DNA from: Aliidiomarina maris
GTDB lineage: Bacteria > Pseudomonadota > Gammaproteobacteria > Enterobacterales > Alteromonadaceae
Length of the DNA: 64,000 nucleotides
Assembly: GCF_003987335.1 (NCBI RefSeq)
Contig: NZ_PIPK01000014.1
Location: 1 to 64,000 of the forward strand
Direction of reading: 5' to 3'
Below the pieces are notes generated by a model. The model worked only from the letters and a program-made list of their open reading frames with translations. It was not told the origin of the DNA and did no database searches. The position numbers were made by a program, and so were the translations under genes. Positions 54,139 through 60,957 of the stretch are shown one piece after another. Each line of letters opens with the position of its first letter. The stretch's first letter is position 1.

Positions 54139-55586
54139 TGGCAAAACAAGATACGAAGCAGCCTAACTCCAAGCAACCAAAAGCAACTGCCGAAGAGCGC
54201 GCTTTCAATGCCATCAACTCGGTGGCTAAACGAGGTGGCCACGGTAGTAGTTTGTTGACCAAAGTTTTTGGCCGCTGGTTGAAGATGCCAACCAGCAGCG
54301 ACTGGGTCGTGGATAGTGAATGGGCCAAGGTTCAGCAGGAGCCGGTGCGCTCAAGAGCTTTATTGTATGGCATGCTGTTGGCTTTTATTGCGCTTATTGT
54401 ATGGGCGACGTTCGCAGAAATCGACGAAACGGTGCGCGGCGAAGGGCGTGTGGTGCCGTCTTCACAGTTACAACGCTTACAGTCACTTGATGGAGGTGTA
54501 GTGCAAGAAATTCTGGTGCGCGAAGGTCAGGTTGTTGAAGCGGGTGAAACGCTACTGCGTATTGACCCAACCCGTTTTGTTTCGGACTTTCGCTCCCAAC
54601 GCGCAGAGTATTTCGCATTGTCTGGCGAGGTGGCGCGCTTAAGAGCGTTGATTGCGGGCACTGAACTGAGTTTTCCAGCCGAGTTAGAAGAGAGCGCTGC
54701 GCAAGTGGTGAGCGACGAAACCTCTTTGTATGAGTCGAGTTTAGATGAGCTTGACCAACGCCGTCAGGTGTTCGAAGCGCAGTTAAGCCAACGTCAGAAT
54801 GAGTTGGCAGAGCTGCGTGCGGCGTCTCGTCAGTATCGGGATAGCTTGGCGTTGACCCGGCGCGAGTTAGAGGTCACCCAGCCGCTGCGTCGCAGTGGTG
54901 CGGTGTCAGAAGTTGAACTATTGCGCCTTGAGCGTGAGGTTACTATCTTGCAAGGCGACTTTGAGCGCACTGAAGCATCGATTGCCCGCACCCAGGCTGC
55001 TATCAACGAGGCGGAAGCGCGCTTGCGTGAAGTGAGCGTCGCCATGCGTAACGAATGGCGTGAGCAGCTTAATCGTTCTGCTGCGCGTTTGAGTGGTTTA
55101 GCCGCAGGAGAGTCGGGCCTTGCCGATCGCGTACGGCAAAGTGAAATACGCACCGCGAGTCGGGGTATCGTGCAGACCTTACATGTTAATACGGTTGGTG
55201 GTGTAGTGACGCCTGGGCGCGATGTAGTCGATATTATACCGCTGAATGATCAACTGATAATTGAAGCGAGAATTAGGCCACAAGACATTGCATTTTTAAG
55301 GCCAGGGCAGAATGCCATGATCAAATTTACCGCGTACGATTTCATGATTTATGGTGGCTTCGCGGCAGAAGTGCGTCATATTAGTGCCGATACCATCACA
55401 GACGAGCGTGACAATACATTCTATATTGTGCGCTTAGCCACCGTGGCTGATGAGTTTCCAGAAGAAATTAATATCATTCCGGGTATGACGACAGACGTGG
55501 ATATTATTACGGGCAAGCGGACAGTGATGCAGTATTTACTCAAGCCTATTCTGCGAGCAACTTCAATGGCGTTATCGGAGCGCTAA
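54138..55586 (+). CDS. HlyD family membrane-fusion protein of the adhesin exporter (LapC-like)
   Basis: The 482-residue adaptor has an N-terminal cytoplasmic stretch of about 73 residues, one membrane helix (about 74-93), a split lipoyl-like domain, a long coiled coil (about 170-330) and a C-terminal beta-barrel region (DVVDIIPLNDQLIIEARI). It bridges the ABC transporter and the TolC channel. The start shares one base with the ABC gene stop (TAATG), and the stop is 2 bp before the LuxR-type gene, so the exporter genes are translated from one message. Confidence 0.94.
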   Translation: MAKQDTKQPNSKQPKATAEERAFNAINSVAKRGGHGSSLLTKVFGRWLKMPTSSDWVVDSEWAKVQQEPVRSRALLYGMLLAFIALIVWATFAEIDETVRGEGRVVPSSQLQRLQSLDGGVVQEILVREGQVVEAGETLLRIDPTRFVSDFRSQRAEYFALSGEVARLRALIAGTELSFPAELEESAAQVVSDETSLYESSLDELDQRRQVFEAQLSQRQNELAELRAASRQYRDSLALTRRELEVTQPLRRSGAVSEVELLRLEREVTILQGDFERTEASIARTQAAINEAEARLREVSVAMRNEWREQLNRSAARLSGLAAGESGLADRVRQSEIRTASRGIVQTLHVNTVGGVVTPGRDVVDIIPLNDQLIIEARIRPQDIAFLRPGQNAMIKFTAYDFMIYGGFAAEVRHISADTITDERDNTFYIVRLATVADEFPEEINIIPGMTTDVDIITGKRTVMQYLLKPILRATSMALSER

Positions 55587-55588
55587 AA

Positions 55589-56182
55589 ATGGATTTATTT
55601 CTTACGTCTTCGGGATTCTTCAATTCATCGTGGCGCACGTTAGATACACATGTGCAAGTGAGTGAGGATACGGCTACGGCACAGCAGTTGAGTGCAGGTG
55701 ATACGCTCTGGATATTAACAGCGCATGCCAACTGGTCTCGTGTGGTGGCAGATTCGGTGCAAAAAGGAGTGGCGGTGGTGGTGCTGGCGGCGCTACCGGA
55801 CGCCGCCGAGATGAATCAGGCGTTAAATAGCGGCGCTTTGTGTTATTGTCCTGCAGTTGCTGACGAGCGCACCATTCAAGCGGTCAAAGTCGCTGCATCG
55901 CAAGATTCTATTTGGGTGCCAGCGGTTTATCTGCGCCAAATGACAGGCGCAGTTGCACGCTTATTTGGCGGCAACCCTAAGAAGTCACGCTATGAACAGC
56001 TCGGACTGACGGCTCGAGAAGCTGGGGTTGTGACGTTATTAATTGATGGCTTATCGAACCAAGATATTGCCGCCCGCTTATTCATTACTGAGCGCACAGT
56101 AAAAGAGCATCTAACCAATATCTTTAAAAAACTAGACGTTAAAGACCGCTTGCAGTTGGCGTTACTAGTGCTGAAAAGTTAA
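55589..56182 (+). CDS. LuxR-type DNA-binding regulator with pseudo-receiver domain
   Basis: The 197-residue protein has a C-terminal LuxR/GerE helix-turn-helix (about 138-195) with LTAREAGVVTLLIDGLSNQDIA and the recognition segment TERTVKEHLTNIF. The N-terminal 130 residues follow the length and strand pattern of a receiver domain. The place of the phosphate-accepting Asp is occupied by LWILTAHANW, and no acidic pocket is visible, so phosphorylation is unlikely. It lies 2 bp behind the LapC-like gene and is thus co-transcribed with the exporter. The location suggests it regulates the adhesin system, but its target is unknown. Confidence 0.88.
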   Translation: MDLFLTSSGFFNSSWRTLDTHVQVSEDTATAQQLSAGDTLWILTAHANWSRVVADSVQKGVAVVVLAALPDAAEMNQALNSGALCYCPAVADERTIQAVKVAASQDSIWVPAVYLRQMTGAVARLFGGNPKKSRYEQLGLTAREAGVVTLLIDGLSNQDIAARLFITERTVKEHLTNIFKKLDVKDRLQLALLVLKS

Positions 56183-56196
56183 TAGCGGAGGTCATT

Positions 56197-56538
56197 ATGC
56201 CCTATATAAAACGCAATGCTGCAAACGAGATTGAGCTGGTTAGCGCGGTGAAAACCGAAGAAACCGCAGAATTTATCGCTAAATCAGACGTGGAGCTACA
56301 GAACTATCTGGCTGGCTTAGCGCCCAAAGGCGCTAGCACTATCGGTCAGACAGATACCGAAGTCGCGCGGATATTTGAAGATTTGGTAGATGTTTTGATT
56401 GCCAAAGGCGTGATTCAATTTACTGACTTGCCTGAACCCGCGCAACGCAAATTAATTAAGCGTCAAACTCTGCGCAAACAAGCGACCAATTTAGAGTTTG
56501 ACGCAGACCACGACGACGACACTATTCAGATAGGCTGA
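56197..56538 (+). CDS. Small conserved protein at the end of the lap exporter operon
   Basis: The 113-residue soluble protein has no signal peptide. Its middle reads EDLVDVLIAKGVIQFTDLPEPAQ and is followed by a basic KLIKRQTLRKQA stretch and an acidic tail (EFDADHDDDT). From memory, a family of short proteins with this FTDLP core occurs in pseudomonads under the misleading name tryptophan synthase beta-like protein; no enzymatic role is credible at this size. GGAGG precedes the ATG. It follows the LuxR-type gene by 14 bp, and its last 17 bases overlap the 3' end of the convergent lapD gene. Confidence 0.82.
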   Translation: MPYIKRNAANEIELVSAVKTEETAEFIAKSDVELQNYLAGLAPKGASTIGQTDTEVARIFEDLVDVLIAKGVIQFTDLPEPAQRKLIKRQTLRKQATNLEFDADHDDDTIQIG

Positions 56539-58444
56539 CCCCTGGACCAGTAATACCGTCGACTCCTAATTCAGCTAACAGCTTCGCGTTATGGTTGGTA
56601 TTGAACCCTTGCGCGATCACAGTTGCGCCAATGGAGTGACCCAAACTACAAAACGCAGCAAGCATGCTCTTACCTGCTTCGCTGTCATGCGCACTTTGGG
56701 TCAAAGATGCATGCAGTTTAATTTCATCGAGGCCAAACTCGTGAATGTTGCTCAACTGGTTAAAGCAATTCAGCGCACCTTGTATACCCACTTTGAAACC
56801 TGCCTGGCGTAACTCTTTGCAATAAACTTCAAATGCCACGGCATGACCCATCAGGGCCGCTTCGTGAAACTCAAGAGTCACTTTTTTCGTCGGGTGACTC
56901 TGTATCAATTCCACAAGGGCGTGGCGGTTCGCTTGATGACTGATAAAGTCAAAGGACAACTTAATTGCCACGTTGTCAGTTGTGGTTTGTTCGCGGCTGA
57001 ATAATTGCCGTAGCGCAGCTAATTCAATTTGATCAATCAATTCGAGTCGCCGTGCCCACGGTAAAAAGTATCCCGCATGGCGAATATCTGAATTCAGTCG
57101 AGCGCGGATCATACCTTCGTAATGAATAACAGCTGCGCTTGCCGTATGCACCACTGGGTAGAATTCAAAAAATACCTGATTGGACGCAATTGCATCGAGC
57201 AAGTCTTTGCGCCACTCGTCGGCAGTCGCATAGGGTATGTCGATAGAGCCTTCGATATGCAGGAACGCTCGGTGTGTCTCAGTGCTTTCCAATTGGCTTA
57301 GGGCAGAATCGAGCCGCATCATCGCTTGCGACTTACTGTCCTTCGTATTGAAGTTCGTTGAGCCAATTAATACGCTATCATTCGCTTGATTAAAACGCTC
57401 TAGCACTCGCGCAACGTGAGACTGTAAACGCTCAGCAAACTCTTCGGTATGGGTTGGCTGCTCGAGCAAAATCGCAAAGTCGGAGCCATTTAGGCGCGCC
57501 ACTAAGGCTTCTTGCATGCTTGAGTGTTGTTGCTGACAGTAAGCGTCTAGCTCGTGGCTCAGATTCACCAAAAACTCATCCACTGAACGCCGCCCAAGCG
57601 TGCGATTCAACTTGTCTAAATCGCGTAACCTTAGCATCACTAAGCCATGGCTTGCTGCTTCGTCAATATCGGTTAAGAGTGCGTCGATCCGTTGCATAAA
57701 TACTTGGCGATTCGCCAAGCCAGTCAATTCGTCACGCTCAGTTTGATCACGTAGTTGATTAATTTTGTCATTATTTTTATCAATGATATCTTTCACCCGG
57801 GCGGTGAGTTTATTCATCGCCAACACCAGCTTTTTATATTCAAGAGTGCCGGGCACTGGCAGAGAAATATAGCGTTTATCGCCTAGCGCTTCGGCTTGCT
57901 CCACAACTCTATCCAACGGACGAGTGACCTTACGTTGAATTGCGGTACCAATAGCACCAACCAAAATTGCAATAATCGCCGACCAAAAACCAAATCGCTT
58001 AGTGGCTGACCACATGTCATTAATCAAATAGCCAGAATGACTGCGCACTTCGATGCTACCGAATTGATTCCAGCCGTCACTGACAAGTGCAACACCTGGG
58101 CTTGCGTCAATTTGAATTAAACGCAGGAACCAATTTGGAACGTTGGTCGCAACGTCACCTGCAAACTCACGGCTTATTATGGTCTCTCCTGAAGTGTCTT
58201 TGAGACTTAAATACTCGTAGTACCCAGTGTCAAACTGCGCCGCTAAGATAAGCTCTAAGAACACTTCGTCTTTATCCATTTCCGACAACATTTGTGCCAA
58301 TAAATTAGCATTGTCATTGTTTTTTATACTGAGTTGCTGGCTGACTTGCTGCACATTTGAAGCCGTGGTGATTAATACACCGCAGACAAACATAATGAGA
58401 ACGACAGCGCTAACAATAGCCCAAAGCTGTTTATTTAATGTCAT
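56522..58444 (-). CDS. lapD: LapD-type c-di-GMP receptor with degenerate GGDEF and EAL domains
   Basis: The 640-residue inner-membrane protein has a helix at about 7-27 and a periplasmic domain of about 120 residues with Trp125. A second helix (about 152-170), HAMP, GGDEF-like and EAL-like domains follow. Trp125 has the same position as the residue reported to contact LapG in Pseudomonas LapD. GGDEF is NGSDF (319-323), EAL is EGM (442-444), and the metal-binding DDFG and AEGVE blocks are lost (QGALN and AQGFN). The protein should therefore bind but neither make nor degrade c-di-GMP. The ATG at 58444 overlaps the lapG stop by 4 bp. A longer frame to 58558 inside lapG is rejected. Confidence 0.95.
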   Translation of the reverse strand: MTLNKQLWAIVSAVVLIMFVCGVLITTASNVQQVSQQLSIKNNDNANLLAQMLSEMDKDEVFLELILAAQFDTGYYEYLSLKDTSGETIISREFAGDVATNVPNWFLRLIQIDASPGVALVSDGWNQFGSIEVRSHSGYLINDMWSATKRFGFWSAIIAILVGAIGTAIQRKVTRPLDRVVEQAEALGDKRYISLPVPGTLEYKKLVLAMNKLTARVKDIIDKNNDKINQLRDQTERDELTGLANRQVFMQRIDALLTDIDEAASHGLVMLRLRDLDKLNRTLGRRSVDEFLVNLSHELDAYCQQQHSSMQEALVARLNGSDFAILLEQPTHTEEFAERLQSHVARVLERFNQANDSVLIGSTNFNTKDSKSQAMMRLDSALSQLESTETHRAFLHIEGSIDIPYATADEWRKDLLDAIASNQVFFEFYPVVHTASAAVIHYEGMIRARLNSDIRHAGYFLPWARRLELIDQIELAALRQLFSREQTTTDNVAIKLSFDFISHQANRHALVELIQSHPTKKVTLEFHEAALMGHAVAFEVYCKELRQAGFKVGIQGALNCFNQLSNIHEFGLDEIKLHASLTQSAHDSEAGKSMLAAFCSLGHSIGATVIAQGFNTNHNAKLLAELGVDGITGPGVSLSE

Positions 58445-59169
58445 TGTGATTGCTCCAGATAAATACCTTGTTGACGCATTCGTTGAATCACGTTTTGCCA
58501 GCGCGATAGCCTTGATGTTGGGCTCGCGTTGGCGCGCGCACCACTTGTGCCCGACCACAGGCCGTCACTGTTAAAACTAAACACAGGGGATAAGTCGGTG
58601 CGCTCCGAGGCAGGCTGAATGCCGCGAACTAAACTATCTAAAATGAGCGGCTGACTGTCCGGGGTTGCATAATAACCTAACACCATGTGAGCTTGACTTG
58701 CGCTACTGCGTGGCCCACCAATTTGTGCTCTAACGTAAATAAGCCGCAGCTTGTTCATATCCATGCCCGCCAATCGTAACGTTATATATTTAGCAATGGC
58801 GTAGTCTTCACAATCACCCACACCCTGGCCAATCGTTTCAAGAGGCGTGGTCCAAAAGTCTTCAGTACCGTGGACAGCTTGGTCAGTGCGATAGGTAATA
58901 TGCTGATGGAAAAAGTCATTCACCACGCGAATTTTGACCTCGTCAGGGCTATCTTTGAGGTTTTCAATCATGGCATACCAAAGTTCGGTGACGGAGGCTC
59001 TTTGCGCCGAATATGTTTGCCCCATGAAGCGTTGCGCAGCATTTAAGTCAATTGCCCAGCTAGCATTAGCTGCTTGAGTAGGTGCGCCCATACTAACTGG
59101 CACCGCCACGAGTGTGTAGGCGATGATTGAGCTAGCAAGTAATGAGCGTCCATTCAGCAATCGCTTCAC
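58441..59169 (-). CDS. lapG: LapG-type periplasmic cysteine protease
   Basis: The 242-residue protein has a signal peptide (about 1-33) and a bacterial transglutaminase-like cysteine protease domain. The catalytic triad is visible: Cys120 in GDCEDYAIAKY, His161 in AHMVLGYY and Asp178 in LILDSL. The acidic residues around Cys120 (Asp119, Glu121, Asp122) match the calcium site described for LapG. It cuts the N-terminal TAAG motif of the adhesin, releasing it from the surface. LapD sequesters it when c-di-GMP is high. lapG and lapD overlap by 4 bp, which favours balanced synthesis. Confidence 0.95.
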   Translation of the reverse strand: MKRLLNGRSLLASSIIAYTLVAVPVSMGAPTQAANASWAIDLNAAQRFMGQTYSAQRASVTELWYAMIENLKDSPDEVKIRVVNDFFHQHITYRTDQAVHGTEDFWTTPLETIGQGVGDCEDYAIAKYITLRLAGMDMNKLRLIYVRAQIGGPRSSASQAHMVLGYYATPDSQPLILDSLVRGIQPASERTDLSPVFSFNSDGLWSGTSGARANASPTSRLSRWQNVIQRMRQQGIYLEQSQ

Positions 59170-59244
59170 GCATGATTCTTTGGTTAAAAAGTAATGCTTT
59201 AATATAACAAATTACTCGCCAAATGATGTAAGCTTTTCAAGCTA

Positions 59245-59273
59245 TTCTTGAGCGAATTTATTCAAGGTATACT
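59245..59273 (+). promoter_or_regulatory. Possible promoter of the OmpA-family gene
   Basis: TATACT (59268-59273) is a good -10 element. The region 17 bases upstream (TTCTTG, 59245-59250) is a poor -35. The 171-bp AT-rich gap between divergent lapG and this gene must contain promoters for both. Confidence 0.35.
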
Positions 59274-59340
59274 GGCCTATCAATGACAACATCAGCTATT
59301 TACGCACAGACGCGCATTCGAATAAAAAGGGAGAGTTTTC

Positions 59341-60381
59341 ATGTCAATCGTTCACCTGCGAGCTTCTAAGTTAGCTTTTTTAAGTGTTGGCTTACTCAGC
59401 GTTTGGAGCCATTCTGGACTTGCTGCTGAACCTTATGTGGGGGCTCGAATTGGCTGGACGCATCTTGATTCGTCGCGTACGCATACGACAGATGAAGCAG
59501 TTTTTTCAGCCCGTGACGGATTACGCACTTTCACGCCGGGTTTGGAGTTGGGAGTGATTTTCAAGCAAGATCTTGCTTTGCGTGGGTATTATGACTCCAT
59601 GCATGCGGATTTTGGCAGTGACGTGAATAAGCAAAGCGGCTACAGCTCGGGTGTTGACATGTTATTCGGCTACTCCCGAGGGGTTTATCTAGGCTTCGGT
59701 GTCAATCACACAGATATTGGCGATCAACATGCCACAGGCTTACGCGGCACGCTCGGTTATCGACATATTCTGACCCCAAGCTTAAGCACGCGGTTTGAAT
59801 TGGCGTATCAAGATGGATTCACCCAAAGCACGGAGTTGTCCGATGCCTATTTAGGTGCCAGTTTACAGTATACATTTGGCCAGCGTAACGTTACATCGGC
59901 GCGCCCTGAACCACAGAGCTTTAGCTCAAGCCAAGTGCGTATTGCGGATGCTGATGGCGACGGTGTAGCCGATTACCTGGACCTTTGTCCGAACACACCG
60001 GCCGGGCAAGCGGTGAATATGTATGGCTGTTCAGCATATCAGGCACGCGATGGGCGGTTTGAGTTGGATATCCAATTTGCTAACAATTCAGCGGATATGA
60101 CTGACATTGATCGTAGTGAATTAGCCATGTTAGCCGAGCATATGCGGTTAAACCCAGAAGCGCGCATGGATATCGAAGGTCACACAAGCTCAACAGGCGC
60201 AGGCTGGCGTAATCGTCAACTTTCCCAAGAGCGAGCTGACGCGGTTAAGCAACTATTAGTTGATGAATTTGGCATTTCTGCCTCGCGTATTCAAGCGCGT
60301 GGCTTAGCGGACACCCAACCATTATCTTTAACGGACCCTGCCAGTGCGGTGAATCGCCGTGTTGAGGTGCGCATCTACTAA
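59341..60381 (+). CDS. OmpA-family outer-membrane protein with thrombospondin type 3 repeat
   Basis: The 346-residue protein has a signal peptide (about 1-29), an eight-strand barrel (about 30-180), a TSP3 calcium-binding repeat DADGDGVADYLDLCPNTPAG (203-222) with a Cys pair, and an OmpA C-terminal peptidoglycan-binding domain (about 240-346). In that domain the Asp that contacts diaminopimelate in E. coli OmpA is replaced by Ser283 (GHTSSTG), while the partner Arg298 is kept. AGGGAGAG precedes the ATG. In Shewanella an OmpA-like gene also belongs to the bpfA adhesin cluster, so a role in anchoring or stabilising the exporter is plausible. It diverges from lapG. Confidence 0.93.
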   Translation: MSIVHLRASKLAFLSVGLLSVWSHSGLAAEPYVGARIGWTHLDSSRTHTTDEAVFSARDGLRTFTPGLELGVIFKQDLALRGYYDSMHADFGSDVNKQSGYSSGVDMLFGYSRGVYLGFGVNHTDIGDQHATGLRGTLGYRHILTPSLSTRFELAYQDGFTQSTELSDAYLGASLQYTFGQRNVTSARPEPQSFSSSQVRIADADGDGVADYLDLCPNTPAGQAVNMYGCSAYQARDGRFELDIQFANNSADMTDIDRSELAMLAEHMRLNPEARMDIEGHTSSTGAGWRNRQLSQERADAVKQLLVDEFGISASRIQARGLADTQPLSLTDPASAVNRRVEVRIY

Positions 60382-60390
60382 GCTGACAAG

Positions 60391-60425
60391 TAGTAAAACG
60401 GCCCATGAAAAGGGCCGTTTTACTA
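60391..60425. terminator. Bidirectional terminator between OmpA-family and lipocalin genes
   Basis: A perfect 14-bp stem (60391-60404 with 60412-60425) has a 7-nt loop. A4 and T4 flank the GC core, so it works on both strands. The lipocalin stop codon (60423-60425) lies inside the stem. Confidence 0.85.
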
Positions 60426-60950
60426 ATGCTTAGTTTCAATCATTTGTTCGATATCAAAGCCCCATTCGTGGGCACGAGCTAGCGTCCTGTCAATCAGCCA
60501 GCGAGGTAGTCGAGGTTCACGCGCAAGCAGCCAAAAATAATCATGGCTATCGCTCACTATGACCGCGTATTCATAGTTGCTGCCTAATTCTGCAATGTAG
60601 TAGCCACCGCTAAAGGGCCATTGAAACGACACACTAAAGCCTGCTGGCATGCCATCAATTGGCTTGGCTTTACCTACCGCAGTTTTCCATTCTCCCTTAC
60701 GGGTGTTAAAACCGCGATTGACCACCTCAAAGGTGCCATCTGCATTTAGACGATAGCTGGCAGTCGCATGGCTCATATCACGCTGAAAGCTCGTCGGCAT
60801 GCGCACAATTTCATACCAGGTTCCCATGTAGCGCTCAGTGTTGAGTTGCTGAATCGGCGTCACCACAGGTTCCGGTTGGTGCATGCAGCCAGTTAGTACA
60901 TACGCTGCGATGAACATTGCGGCCAAACGGTGCGTCCAGTTATTTGCCAT
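60423..60950 (-). CDS. Bacterial lipocalin (Blc-like outer-membrane lipoprotein)
   Basis: The 175-residue protein has a type II signal peptide with lipobox VLTGC (Cys22) and the lipocalin GTWYEI signature. Further family blocks are the NADGTFEVVNRG and YYIAELGSNYEYAVIVSD strands and a final WLLAREP turn. Blc-type lipocalins bind lysophospholipids and fatty acids at the outer membrane. The ATG at 60950 has GAGGGA upstream; a TTG seven codons before is rejected. It lies 7 bp behind the photolyase stop. The pairing of photolyase with lipocalin recurs in light- or singlet-oxygen-responsive regulons of proteobacteria, but no regulator is visible here. Confidence 0.93.
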   Translation of the reverse strand: MANNWTHRLAAMFIAAYVLTGCMHQPEPVVTPIQQLNTERYMGTWYEIVRMPTSFQRDMSHATASYRLNADGTFEVVNRGFNTRKGEWKTAVGKAKPIDGMPAGFSVSFQWPFSGGYYIAELGSNYEYAVIVSDSHDYFWLLAREPRLPRWLIDRTLARAHEWGFDIEQMIETKH

Positions 60951-60957
60951 GCGTCCC

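Noticed and set aside
58445-58558. N-terminal extension of LapD inside lapG
   Set aside because: The extra 38 residues are basic and non-hydrophobic, precede the natural first membrane helix, and start without a ribosome site. The 4-bp ATGA overlap with lapG is a typical coupled start.
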